Source: Sacculina carcini (taxonomy: Eukaryota > Arthropoda > Thecostraca > Sacculinidae). Taken from it: DNA of 64,000 bases. The stretch is taken from positions 1,675,001 through 1,739,000 of the forward strand of contig OU696591.1 in NCBI GenBank assembly GCA_916048095.2, written 5' to 3'. Below the pieces are notes generated by a model that worked only from the letters and a program-made list of their open reading frames with translations, did not search any database and was not told where the DNA came from. Position 1 is the first letter of the stretch; each line of letters opens with the position of its first letter. A program made the position numbers and the translations under genes. Below, piece by piece: positions 43,101-55,146 of this stretch.

Positions 43101-43893
43101 TCATATCAGACTAGAATTATCTTTCATATCAGACAAGAATTGTCTTTTATATCAGACAAGAATTGTCTTTTATATCAGACAAGAATTGTCTTTCATATCA
43201 GACAAGAATTGTCTTTCATATCAGACAAGAGTTGTCTTTCATATCAGACAAGAATTGGCTTTCATATCAGACAAGAATTGTCTTTCATGCCAGACAAGAA
43301 TTGTCTCTTATATCAGACAAGAATTGTATTTTATATCAGACAAGAGTTGTCTTTCATATCAGACAAGAGTTGTCCTTCCTATCACACAAAAATTGTCTTT
43401 CATATCAGACAAGAATTGGCTTTCATATCAGACAAGAATTGTCTTTTATATCAGACAAGAATTGTCTTTCATATCAGACAAGAATTGTCTTTTATATCAG
43501 ACAAGAATTGTCTTTTATATCAGACAAGAATTGTCTTTCATATCAGACAAGAATTTCTTCATATCAGACAAGAATTTATTCATATCAGACAAGAATTATC
43601 TTTCATATCAGACAAGAATTGTCTTTTATATCAGACAAGAATTGTCTTTCATATCAGACAAGAATTGGCTTTCATATCAGACAAGAATTGTCTTTTATAT
43701 CAGACAAGAATTGGCTTTCATATCAGACAAGGATTATCTTTCATATCAGACAAGAATTTCTTCATATCAGACAAGAATTGTCTTTCATATCAGACAAGAA
43801 TTGTCTTTTATATCAGACAAGAATTGGCTTTCATATCAGACAAGAATTGGCTTTCATATCAAACAAGAATTGGCTTTCATATCAGACAAGAAT
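43101..43893 (+). repeat. 23-bp minisatellite TCATATCAGACAAGAATTGTCTT, about 34 units
   Basis: Highly uniform 23-bp units; occasional variants change TTGTCTTT to TTGGCTTT or shorten the unit. Each unit contains the inverted repeat AGACAA-GAA-TTGTCT. Because 23 is not a multiple of three, all three forward frames stay open and translate into the same rotating peptide, so the long frames here are not genes. Confidence 0.95.
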
Positions 43894-44187
43894 TATACAT
43901 GCACGTATTGTTAACGATAACTCAACGTCGAGCGTGAACGATGTATTGAAAATATAGCAGTGAACACGCTAAATAGCTCGCACCGTACGAGCTGTACACT
44001 TGTAGTTACACAGATCAAAAACCAAATGAAACATAGGTGCTCTCCGGGCTCTTCGTTTTGAAAGGTCGTTTTCAAACACAATTCAAAATGTCAAATATCG
44101 CTCATATCATTACTATAATTATAAATATTTCTATGAAGACACCTCCAATAGGGTTTGAAGAGGTGTGGTTTTCAATGCTATATTTAC

Positions 44188-44610
44188 CAACAGCGGCGGC
44201 GCCAGGGGGAGGCTTGGAGGGGCTGAGGCCCTCCTAAAAATGTACCCATCCGCCCCTGATCCCCCCAGTAGCGGATCCAGAGTGCAAATTTTTGGGGGTT
44301 GAATGATTTGGTGGGGAGCTGAAATTTTGTTTCAATGATATATTCATACATTTACAAACGTTTTATGCGCGAATATGCTCTGCGATAATGCTTATATCAA
44401 CAAACACTACAAAAATATACTTTTTCTTGACCACTTTTAGTGAATCTCTTGGTTATGAGGAGTTGATGGAAATATTTGGGGGGGGGGGGCTGAAGCCCCC
44501 GGAGCCCCCCTCTCTGGATCCGCCAGTGGAGCTCCCTCAAAAATCCTGACGAGGAACATTTCGAGTGTAGCTCCTCATATATCGCCCACGAATCTCAGCC
44601 CCCATCAGAA
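44188..44610. mobile_element. MITE (GGCGGCGCCAGG) interrupted by a second MITE
   Basis: The outer element starts CAGCGGCGGCGCCAGGGG and resumes after 44527 with AATCCTGACGAGGAACATTTCGAGTGTAGCTCCTCAT. These sequences recur around 45770-45935, 31640-31720 and 63465-63700. The inner element (44266-44527) belongs to the CASTGGCGGATCCAGA family. Confidence 0.65.
44266..44527 (+). mobile_element. MITE, CASTGGCGGATCCAGA family
   Basis: The ends CAGTAGCGGATCCAGAG / CTCTGGATCCGCCAGTG are inverted, with a 10-G run near the right end. Inserted within another MITE. Confidence 0.8.
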
Positions 44611-44757
44611 GAACCTTGAAATGTTAGCCGTAAATGGAAACTTACACATTTTACAAACACCGCACATCCCGTCACCTAGCATATTTCAAACAAAGCCGCT
44701 ATCGGACAAAGCGTGGCAATTGGATACGTCTGTGGAGCGGCCATGATGAAAGACCAG

Positions 44758-44783
44758 TTTCTGCCCTCTGATTGGTCGACGCT
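44758..44783. promoter_or_regulatory. Perfect CCAAT dyad
   Basis: TGATTGGTCGA-CGC-TCGACCAATCA: 11-bp perfect inverted arms around three bases, with a CCAAT box in each arm. The surrounding 100 bp is GC-richer than its neighbours. No gene start is seen nearby, so it may be an orphan promoter or a relic. Confidence 0.45.
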
Positions 44784-45050
44784 CGACCAATCACAGCCGC
44801 GCATCTTACAGACCATAACATCCAATGCTCCATATGTCTATCTTTGTGGATTATTGTTATTATTATTACCATTATAGACAAATCTATTAACATGGGAAAA
44901 ATACAAGCACTATTACCACCAAAAACTGCTTTTATTTAAGTTTGTATGAAGGTTTAATTTAGCTGCGTGTAGCCTGAATTGTATTTTCCTATGCATTTTT
45001 GTATTGGATCAGCATTGAATTTTATGATCGAGCATTGGAATAATTCTTAA

Positions 45051-45264
45051 CAGTGGGGGATCCACAGTGCAATTTTCGGGGGCGATCGGTTATGTACATG
45101 CATCATTATGCAACGTTTTTGCGATAATGCTTATATCAACAAATTCTACAGAAATATATTTTTATTGACCCATTTTATTGAACGTATTGATTATGAGGAG
45201 CTTATGGAAACAATTTGGGGGGGGGGGATTCAGCCCCTTGAGCCCCCCACTGGATCCGCCAGTG
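45051..45264 (+). mobile_element. MITE, CASTGGCGGATCCAGA family
   Basis: The ends CAGTGGGGGATCCACAG / CTGGATCCGCCAGTG are inverted. It shares the internal TTATATCAACAAATTCTAC and TTATGAGGAG with the other copies. Confidence 0.8.
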
Positions 45265-45340
45265 AATTTTCCAAACTCACGTCATATGCTGCTGTAGTCC
45301 TTAATATACCATTTTCGATTTTGTGACATAACTTTTACAT

Positions 45341-45650
45341 GGCGTAGATTTGTGTCGAGGCTCGGGGGGATGACAGCCATCATGCATTAGTGTTCAAAGC
45401 TGATTCAGCTGGTCAATTGCATGAGATCTTCAATCATTTTGTGTCTATTCAATTACAACACACAAATACCTAAATTAAACGTATATTACATATAATTGCA
45501 CATACACACATATTTGTCGTGTATTGTCACTTCTTTGCTATGTTGATTTTGATGACAATATACCCAACTGAACTGAACTCAGCAGAATTATCGGGGGGTA
45601 TAATTGCATATTCATACTCCTGAAGCCGATTGGTCGGGGGGTATAACATT
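45341..45650 (+). mobile_element. GGGCGTAG-family element, copy 1
   Basis: Starts GGCGTAGATTTGTGTCGAGGCTC and contains GATGACAGCCATCATGCATTAG, a LINE-like CAACTGAACTGAACTC stretch and GGGGGTATAA-rich DNA. Other copies are at 47479-47838, 57992-58698 (inverted) and 61064-61405; a fragment is at 48955-49025. Complete copies end ACTTACGCCC, inverse of the start. Confidence 0.7.
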
Positions 45651-45739
45651 CACATAGTGGAAAAGCAAACTACATAGCATTGCTAGATGACCGTTGGCTA
45701 TCAAGTATCTTACTCGCCCTTGAATTGTTTTTGTTCTTG

Positions 45740-45935
45740 ATTTTGCCCTCGGTCCTGTAGGCAATGGTTGCGCCAAGTGGGGGGATGAAACCCCCCAAAA
45801 ATGTGTCAAAACCCTCTCTCTAAGTCCCCTTAAAACTCCTGATCATGAGCACTTGGAGTGTAGTTCCTCATGTTTCGCCAAGCCTCAGCATCTATTTTCT
45901 TAGCCCCCCACAGGAAAATCCTGGCGCCGCCATTG
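45740..45935. mobile_element. MITE (GGCGGCGCCAGG family)
   Basis: The ends TTGCGCCAAGTGGGGGG and GGAAAATCCTGGCGCCGCCATTG are partly inverted, with GTGTAGTTCCTCATG in the interior. Same family as 44188-44610. Confidence 0.6.
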
Positions 45936-47478
45936 CCTGTGGAACATCTAGCTGCCCTGCTCGATGTGGAAGCAAAGCAAGCAGGAATCTGCAACAAAAT
46001 GCAAAGATGACAAATTGACATAATCCGCATTCAATAGCCGAGCTGGGATGTGAAATTTGTCATCCCAATAATAGCAAAGAGGATGTGGGAGGTAGCCTTG
46101 CTTTAGAATGCGGCACAAAAGCTGCTGAAGACGTTGAATTATCAGTTATATCTGAGTCGCAGTTAATCAATGTACTGTTTCATATTTGCTGTTTTAATCT
46201 CAAACAACTGAATGAAGACAACACCGATTGAATGCAATCTTCTCCGATTTAATGACTGGAAGCATGCGCATTATAAGAGGTTAGTGTTTTCAGTAATATC
46301 GACATATGGACTTGCTAATTCCCTATCACAGTCGTGTTGAAACGCACAGTCTATTGGGGCTAAGTGGCCCGCAAACATACATGATGGGCGGTAGAATAAT
46401 TTGTCTCCCCGGACGGCAAAACTCCTAGCTACGCCACTGCCAAGCAACGTGAAGCCCAACGCGCAAACAAACATACATCAACTCAATGTGGCTTCTATAA
46501 AAAACAGGCTTTAATGTTATTGATACTCCTTTTCTGTATATATGTTGATAATCCGATTTCAACTTATAAATTACTTTGAATAATCACAGTGAAACCGGTG
46601 CAACGGCAAATCAATAGAAAATGATAAGAAATTAGTAAATTGATCAAAGCTGTACATTTAGACAGTACATTATTTACTATAGATGCAAATTATTCAAATG
46701 TTTGTCATCTTTTTTTTAAGATCAAGGTGAAATTTCAAAATGTTCCTGTTCCTGTTCATGTGTCCAAATTTGCGTCGAATTTGTTTTCATGTCTTTATGA
46801 AGCGTCTACAAGCATCTGACATCCGGGCTAGACACTACCACAGAAACACACACACAAACACACACACACACACATACATCTTCCGAAAATGGTTCATGCC
46901 ATACATGACCGCTGGAATTCAAATGAAACGTGTGTGTGTGCGTATGTGCGTATGTGTGTGTGTGTGTGCGTGTGTATGTGAGCGTCGTCAAAGCAATGGT
47001 GTCACGAATGTATGTGTGTGTGCGTGTGTGTGTGTGCGTGTTACCAGCGAAGAGGACACACACACACACACACACATGCTCCAGGCAAATATTCAAGAGT
47101 CAACCTCAGACACATTTTGCCGTTTGAGTGTGTTTGTGTGTGTGTGTGCTGCTTGCTTTACTCCGATCATTCCAGCGATAAGCGGCGTTTGTTACATGCA
47201 CGCATCAGCAGACAGACAGACATACACTGCGACACGCACATGAGCTCGTTAGCGCAATGGGGTTGGCGTCCAAGGAGTTATGGCGCCTGGCTAATCCGTC
47301 ATGCCAGTGGTGTACCGTGTCTAACATGAAGTCTGCACTTGTACAGTGTTTGACATGACCAACCTTCAAAATGCCTAGATTTTATTCAGGGTAGTTGGGT
47401 TTACAATTTCACACGTAGCAGCTTCCAAAGTACATGAGTCGAACACTTTCAGAAGCGCGGCTTTGATTATTAAGTCAA

Positions 47479-47838
47479 GGGCGTAGGCCCTTGTGTCGAG
47501 GCTCGGGGGGGGGGGGGATGACAGTCATCATGCATTAGTGTTCAAAGTTGACTCAGTTGGTCAATTGCATGAGACCCTCAACCATTTTGTGTCTATTCAA
47601 TTACAACACATAAATACCTAAATTAAAAATATATTGCATATAATTGCATATACACATTTGTCGTGTATTGTCACTTCTTTGCTATGCTGACTTTTAAGAC
47701 AATATACCCAACTGAACTGAACTCTCCTATAGAAATATCAATGCAGAAATATCGGTGGGTATAATAGCATATTCATACCCCGCAGCCAATTTGTCGGGGG
47801 TATATATTACCCCCATAACCCCAGGATCTACTCCCATA
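47479..47838 (+). mobile_element. GGGCGTAG-family element, copy 2
   Basis: Starts GGGCGTAGGCCCTTGTGTCGAG and ends ACCCCAGGATCTACTCCC. It has the same internal order as 45341-45650. Confidence 0.7.
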
Positions 47839-47947
47839 TGTCAGTGAATTACAGTTACGGAAGAAGCGCATAAACACTTCTGAATTAGTTCAGAAGTACT
47901 TCTCGAGTGGAAATTAAGCATAGGCTTAGAATGTCAATGGAGTTTGG

Positions 47948-48295
47948 CAGTGGCGTATCTAGTCTATCTGTCGCTCGGGGTGGTAAGCTTGTACTGTCGC
48001 CTCTCCCATCATGTATGCTTGTGGATCACTTAGCTGCAAGAAACTGTGCGCTTCCAAGTCCATATGTCGATATAGCTGAAGAGATGACCCTCTTATAATA
48101 GTGCATACTTCCTAATCGGAGAAGATCATTATTTTCAATCAAATTTTTCTTCATTCAGTTATTACAGATCAAAAAACAGCAAATAAGAAACAGTATATTG
48201 GGAAATTCGACTCAGATGTAACTGATAATTCAACGTTTTCAGCAGTTATTGTGTCGCCTCCTGAAACGGCTCTCTCTTAAGCTACGCCACTGTAG
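47948..48295. mobile_element. MITE (CAGTGGCGTATCTAG ends)
   Basis: The ends CAGTGGCGTATCTAG / TTAAGCTACGCCACTG are inverted. A related sequence with end TAGCTACGCCACTGCC lies at 46265-46440. The terminal motif equals the inner motif of the fold-back element at 6945-7397. Confidence 0.7.
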
Positions 48296-48420
48296 TTTGG
48301 CGTTCTGGTAACAATTGATGTTTGGTCAAGTTTGGTCAAGACCTGAGTTGACTCGCTCCATGTTAATAACACAAACACAGACGCACACACACACACACAC
48401 AGAGACACACACAGACGCGG

Positions 48421-48452
<32 letters not shown>

Positions 48453-49383
48453 GACTACAGAACTGGATGTGCCCTTCGCCTTCAATCCCAGACTTGTGTG
48501 GACAAAACTGGGACGCCCGCCTGGTGCCAGTGTATGTATGTCTGTCTGTCTGTCTGTCGGTGTGTGCGTGTGTGCATGTGTGTGTGCGGGTCTGTACAAT
48601 GTTAGCACATTGTCATTGGCTCAAGATGGCCGAAGATGTTAGCGTGAGATAAGGTAATAAATGCACGAGCTCCCAAACCCTTTCCGTTTCGTCCACGCTC
48701 CCCCATCCCAAACTCTGTCTAAACACAATTGAGAGACGGATTTGACGCAATAGAGAAGATTTGGAAGACACAATGCAGATACAAGTATGAGTGTTGTATG
48801 ATTGTGATTGTAAATATAATCCATCAAACGTTATGAGCGAAACACAATCATCGTAGCCATTTGAACAGCGGCCAATCCAAGCAAATTAAATGTTGAACAA
48901 AGCTAAATGTAAATTTAAAACAACTATGATATGTTAATTTCTGATAAGCAAATTTCTGATGTTCTATACCTCGGGTGGTATAATTGCTTATTGATACCCC
49001 CGGCCAATATATCGGGGGTATATATACCTGCATGAATATACGCGCTTGCTCCTAATGCTTTGACAGAATGGAATTACCTGTAATCAGAATGGAGGTTTTC
49101 TGTAATGAATTACGGCCAGGTTCTTAATTTGGTTATAAAATTATTCCCGCTAATTTCATAAGAACAACACCAAGCTGTTTTAATCCATATTGTTCAGCTT
49201 TTGTTCGTAGTATTGCTACGTCTCATGTTGTGTGACCAGCACACACACACAGACACACATACACATACAAACGGCCCCTAGGATCGGTCAGTCAGCTCAA
49301 ATATGCCACACACACACACATACACACACACACACACAAACAGTATCCAATGCGATCTGTACATAAGCTACCGTGAAGTTAAC

Positions 49384-49626
49384 AGGGCCGGATTTAGGGA
49401 GAGTTAAAGAGGGCAGTGGCCTAAAAAAGGACCCAAAAATGGTCATTTTGCAAACGTGATTAAGATGACCAAGATTCATTACTGGCAGGACCGGCAATGA
49501 TGATTTCCCGGTGGAGATTACAGCACACCCTGGTGAGGCATGCTTCGCTCGCCACCCGTCTCAAGCAGGGTAGGCCTCCACACACAGATTCACCAGGTTC
49601 CTCCACATGCCTAAGTCCGGTCCTGA
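49384..49626. mobile_element. MITE (CAGGGCCGGATTTAGG ends)
   Basis: The ends CAGGGCCGGATTTAGG / CCTAAGTCCGGTCCTG are inverted over 240 bp; no coding frame. Confidence 0.75.
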
Positions 49627-49975
49627 CTACGACCCAACTGGATACAAGGAAACACACACACACACACCACATAGACACATACACATACAGGGCTATAAGT
49701 TCATTCCAAGGTGTTGCGCCTTTGTTACATCGTATCTGTGTATCCAAATTTCAGAAGCTCGTAAAACCACGCCCTTTTCGAGTGAAAATGTAGTTCGGTT
49801 AGTGAAGCTTGGGGCGATTCGCTGCAATTGTTTGCTTAATGGCACATGTGGGCGTGTATCAATTCGGAAAATGTTGTCATAGGCAGGTCTAACGTGGAGC
49901 AAGATCTCTGGGTGTTTTTGGCCCTCAAGCAGTAAACGAAACCAAAAAGCTAGTGACCGATTGCTTGAGCTAACT

Positions 49976-50292
49976 CAGTTGTTTTTAACCTAGATTCGGT
50001 AAGTCAGCTTCAGGGGTTCGGCGGTTTGGTTCACCCACTCGTTCGTAAGATTCGTGACGTCAAGCTCTGCTTGGTCATCATTGGCTGCAGCTAATCACGC
50101 CATATCGTTTGGTCTTGATATCTGTGCTGCAAGCAACTCGGTCCACTCAGTAGTAGCCTACTTGTGTAACTGTCTTGATCGTAGATGATTTGTTATTTTT
50201 CTCATATAATACTTCAAACACGAAGGGTTCGATGAATGCATGTATGCAACTTGTGTGGGGTTCAGTACGTTCAATAAGGTTGAGAACCACTG
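49976..50292. mobile_element. hAT MITE (CAGTTGTTTTTAACC / GTTGAGAACCACTG)
   Basis: A 317-bp element with eroded inverted ends and 8-bp flanks AGCTAACT (49968-49975) and AGCTAGTT (50293-50300), which agree at six positions. Confidence 0.72.
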
Positions 50293-50299
50293 AGCTAGT

Positions 50300-51403
50300 T
50301 GAATGAATATTATATATATTATTATTTCTCAGATTGGTTTTAAATCAACGTATGGTAATGTGTCTGCTTGTGTTACACCTTTGTATATATCTATATCACA
50401 TTTTGCCCTCCACACTTTTCGATTCTGTCTTCCATACACAGGCTCAACAAAAATGTCGGATAGCCTGAATCCAACATGAAAACATGAATGAACACACGCA
50501 AACAATTGCGAACGAAATTTGTATTTGATTGCCATACAACCCGAGGTAACTGAAAAATGACACACGTGTGTGAAAAAGAACAAAACATACTCCGTAGAGA
50601 GATGACATGATAGTACACACAAAAGCGGAGCTAAGTAGTACGAATCATAAGCGCAATGGCCCAAATCGCATGAAAAACAGTTCTATTTACACTCCTCCAT
50701 TATTGGCAGTGGAATATTTGAAAAAAATAGTGCGAATGCAGCATGAAAATGAAAAAAAAAAATATTGCGTCGAATCGAAACCCAAGTTGATATTGTCAAA
50801 TATCATCCAAAGATCAAGATAGTTAATGAAAATAGTAGCTAAAAGAACGAAAAAGTCGAATAAAAAAGTTTTGGCTGCCATATGCTGAAACCCGGAATGA
50901 ATAATTCCTATTTCGCACGCCACCAACTTACTGACTAAATCCAGATATACTTATTCACGCGACGAGACTTGGAATGGATATGAATGACTATCGTGTGAAA
51001 GCTAACATTATCTACGCGTCAGACCAGTGGTAATTGTCGTTGAGACACTCAACGATGGAATTTCCCGATCGATATTCACAGCCAATAACAAACAACCCGT
51101 ATGTTTATCGAGTGAGACCCAATAAAGATGATGTGTCTAATCGGTTCGATACGCTAGGGAACATACAACTTCAAAAAGACGATTTATATGATGGAATTAT
51201 CCGAGTATGTTTTCAGGATGCCAAACTGCCAAGTCGGCCTTCTGGTCAGACGCTTCCAGTTGTCAACTTCCAGATATGAGCACGAGAGAATATCTAATCA
51301 GCTGCGATGAGTCGTCTTGGACGTGTGAAGATGGCTGGCTCTTTGGTGTGACCATATCGGTGAGGATTCGCTCAGGTACTACCGCGCAGCCATTACGGCC
51401 GCA
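50300..51403. other. Downstream region of the knirps-like gene
   Basis: AT-rich DNA that should contain the 3' UTR of the minus-strand receptor. An 81-codon plus-strand frame at 51034-51279 is not supported by splice sites or recognisable motifs. Confidence 0.5.
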
Positions 51404-54400
51404 CTAAGCTCTGTTCACGGACAGATCCAGCGGACGCGTCTGCTCTCCGCCACTGTCCGTGGTATCGTTCAACGACAAATTGAGCGCCACCTCTTGTGGA
51501 AAATCTCCGGGGTCCTCCTGGACGTTGTTGTTGTCGTTGGAGGTGGTGACGCTGGACGGCAGCAATCCCGCCTGCCATTGCAGCCACCACGATCCTGTCA
51601 TCAGAGCCAGGTTCCCCTGGGAAATGTAGAACGCCTGCTGAACGTTCTCCTGCGCAGACGCCAGAGTGGCGAGAGACGCCAGTGTTGATGGAGCGGCCAC
51701 GGTCTGAACGATCGGCTGCAGTTGAGCTTGGCCCGTGGGCTTGATGGCGATTGGTCGAGGCTGGATGACACTTGGTGGAGACACGCTGGCGATGGAAGAT
51801 TGAGCTCCGTCCGATCCGGCAGTCAGCATCCGGCGGCGTTTCTTCAGAGGCATATTTGGCGAGCGAGAGAGACAGGCTGCACTGCTACTGGATGTTCCTG
51901 GAACTGCGTTTTCTTTGTTATCGCTGGGACGTCGTTGTTGTTGTTGGGTGCTGGACATGAGTTCGGCAGCACGAATAAAGTTGCGACGGTGCATCGCAGC
52001 GGAGTTGTCCGAGTGTGCGCGTCGTGGCTTGATAGCACGCACTGCGGACCTTGATGCACTCTCCTGTGGCACATGGCACGAACAAATTGATTTTGCTTGA
52101 AAGACTTGGAGGTGTCTGTTTGATGGTTTCTCAAGTTTTCTCAAAAGTGTTCTCTAACGTGTTTCGTAAATATTTGAATGTGGTTGGATGAAATAACGTG
52201 ATTAGCAAACAGCAATGATCCAATTTTAAATTATAATATGGTGCTTACATTTTTCATGATAATTGACTGAAATAAAATCACTTGATGAATGAAAAGCGAT
52301 CTACAAGCAGATCTAGAGTAAGTAAGTTACCTGACACATGCTGGGCAGAAGAATGACCGACTTCCTTTTCGTTCGCGATTCTCTTTCTTTCTCATCGGAA
52401 CGACGTCCGAACATGGTGCGATCTCTAGCCATTCCTTTCTGGAAGAGGCGAGCAAAAAACAGCGAACAAAAAGGAATGAACCGTTTAGTTTAAATATAAG
52501 TTTGATTGTAATGATGTTCCTCCAGAGATAATTGTTTTATCTTTGTACTTGAGCAAAATTGTTGCTGTTATAGATTTTGCATGACGCGTTTCTTTGAATG
52601 GCATCTTTGAAACAGGGAAATTAATCAAAGAAATACTTTTGAATGCGGACAGAAAATGAATTATTGTTGCTTTCACATAGAATCAACACTTGAGAATGTG
52701 ACGCAAAACAGAACAAAGACACAACGAATGTAAATTAAAATATAGCAAATTACGACTAATTTTTAAATATATTGATCAGCAATTTACTAGAATACTCTAT
52801 TTTTAACATTGAGATAACATTTTTGGAGCAAATTTCAGCTATTTTGAAGATAGTGTTTGATAAGGCAGATTGGAAGATTTGTGAAGATCCGTGCTCTCAC
52901 TTCTAGCATGGTTTTGAAGCGGCAAAACTTGCACGCCACTCGGTTACGAGACCCAACCACCGAGCAAGCTCCATTCAGTCGACATGGCTGTATCAGATAT
53001 GCCCGCTTGTAGTTGCGACTGAAAAACGACTGCAAAACAACAACAATTGACTGGTGAAAACGCGATAATCAAAACCCCAAATAAATATATATAGATTAAG
53101 ACAGTGAATGTTTGTTTTGAACATTTAATTAGACTGTGGCGTACACATCTATATAGTTTTGTGTTTACTTGTGATTTTGTTTTTCGTGTTATTGAATTCG
53201 TTTTGATTCGGTGTAGCGAGCATTTTTTATATAACTTCGCGTTACCGTATTTGCGTTGATCAATGATTTGGCGTGATTCATGTTTCGATGCTTTGTGCCT
53301 AGTGACTAGCCACTAGCTTTTGTCCGGTGCTATATTTAGTTGCTAAATTTAGGCTATCTGAGAATGCTGACATTTGCTCACGCACTTAGCAACAGCGTTT
53401 GCAAGCACAGAGCGGAGTCATACCGTATATTTGGTATGCGCACCGGTTCGAGAATGTTCTAGAACCACGCGATTATACGTCATGTGTGTACGTATGAAAA
53501 GGCGCCTGTGTTTCTCATCTGTGGCAGATACGCTGAACATTTCGGGTCTGGCAGAGCTACTCTCTGTGTCTCGGTAGTTTGTCGTATCCTGTCACTCGGG
53601 TATTGCACAACGCTAGAGTGAAGTGGATATTCTTCTGCTCGCTCATTCGTTGCTCGCCCGTTAAAGCTAATATCACTAGCATTGCTTTAGATATTAGCCC
53701 GTGGCCCTTTTCAGAGAGTGACTACACCTCTGTCTGGGATTGTCGCCCATTTCTGCTTTTTTGTAGTTGCACGTTTGCACGTCATTGTCACTGTGTGCAC
53801 TGTGCTTACGCAACATTGTTGCTCGCTGCGCTTATGTACACTGTGGTCCGCTGCGCCTATTTTTACTTGTGTGTATAGCTGCGCGTATTAATTGATTTTA
53901 TTACCTGTATATTGCACTTGTATGTTCTGTATTGTACATGATTTTATGATGTATTGTTATGTGTTATATATAGTAGTGTATAGTTATGTATGTATAGTTA
54001 TGTTATGTTAGTGTATAGAAAAATATAACTGAAACGCAACAAGACTTATTTATTGAGATGTTCCTTTTTAATGTTTATTATTTATTTTCAAGTAATATAT
54101 TTTTTGCTTCTATATATCTATGATAAAAATAAATTGTGAACACTTTAATAACAAAATAAATTGAAATGCTCGAAAATAACACATCAAAAACACATTGCTT
54201 ATATTAATAACTTATTACATTATAATTAAATTATATTATGTTAAATGTGGAAATATTTTTTGATTAGTCATTACAGAACTTCTTAAACAAGTCCGCAATT
54301 ATACTTATATTTCTTTATTTTACAAACATATCTAAAACTAATGAATTTACTCTGATTGAAAATAAAATTCGATTTAGTTTTACAGGTGTCAGTGGACATC

Positions 54401-54505
54401 AGCACAATTCTATTTAATAATACCTAAATTAATACTATTCCGCCTTGATATCTTTGCGCAAGCTGTATGAAATTTAAATGTGCAATTTTCCAAGCATGAA
54501 GTCGA

Positions 54506-54542
<37 letters not shown>

Positions 54543-55146
54543 GACAATATCACATACACACACACTCACAAAAGCACACACACACCTGTGTTGCAGTGGT
54601 TGAATATGTGTGTTTATCTTATTAAGCATTTACCTTGCAGCCTTCGCAGGTGTACATCCCGAAATGATACCCGGCCGCTTTGTCTTGGCATATTTCGCAA
54701 ACATTCTTGTCAATCTGCCAGCCACATATAAATATAACAAAAACAAACAAACAAACACACACACACGTGGGAAGATTGCAAGCACTATTTCCACCCTGCG
54801 GTGGCCCCATGTGTACTGGAAGCGCTCAAAAGATGTAGAGAAAGTAAGTTTGAAAAGTAGATAAGGCTTTGGTCAGGAAGATGGAACCTGAAGAATGAAT
54901 CAAAACAAAAAATAGCATGAATTGAACGAAATTATCAAATCAAAAGGCTAAATAAGTGTATATACACAATCGTAAAACACACTAATAATATACTAATAAA
55001 AACATCAACTAGCAACGTTAATGATAATGAGCGAAGTAAAAAATTAACAATTATATATTAATTATCAAATATTATTAGATGAATTACGATGGACTCACCT
55101 TATCCGAGGCGGTTGTCTGAACAGCGTTGCCTTCTTCCGGTTCCAT
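51404..55146 (-). CDS. Knirps-like orphan nuclear receptor without ligand-binding domain
   Basis: Five phase-0 exons join to 341 residues: 55146-55099 (16 codons), 54714-54634 (27), 53029-52901 (43), 52438-52331 (36) and 52063-51404 (219 plus stop). All have GT-AG borders (donors GTGAGT, GTAAAT, GTGAGA, GTAACT). Exon 2 carries zinc finger 1 ([22 protein letters not shown]). Exon 3 opens SFFSRNY, giving the P-box context CEGCKSFF typical of Knirps-group receptors, and carries finger 2. Exon 4 gives the C-terminal extension with MFGRRSDEK (Knirps has a GRRS here). Exon 5 is low complexity, with a basic PLKKRRR stretch, and ends [10 protein letters not shown], a PxDLS motif for the CtBP corepressor as in Drosophila Knirps. 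No ligand-binding domain follows. Predicted role: DNA-binding repressor. Oddity: finger 2 is C-x5-C-x10-C-x2-C rather than the usual x9 spacing. Orthology to knirps, versus an independent LBD-less receptor, is not settled. Confidence 0.88.
53340..54045 (+). other. GC-richer segment in NR intron 2, possible solo LTR
   Basis: This 700-bp segment lies in intron 2 of the receptor gene and differs in composition from the AT-rich DNA that follows. It holds a perfect three-unit heat-shock element (GAAtgTTCtaGAA at 53452-53464) and a CRE-like TACGTCA just after it. It ends GCAACA and has no convincing reading frame. It resembles a solo LTR, but I could not fix its ends or a target duplication. Confidence 0.3.

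Noticed and set aside
42703-43957. 403-, 265- and 264-codon frames with SFISDKNCLLYQTR repeats
   Set aside because: All three forward frames of the 23-bp satellite are open and encode the same peptide in rotation; no start context, no promoter, no non-repeat domain.
47240-47300. tRNA-Met-like GAGCTCGTTAGCGCAATGG
   Set aside because: Resembles only the 5' third of a tRNA; no B box follows.
51034-51279. 81-codon plus-strand frame MSLRHSTMEFPDRYSQ
   Set aside because: Short, no recognisable motif, no good splice context, and opposite to the 3' end of the receptor gene; insufficient support.
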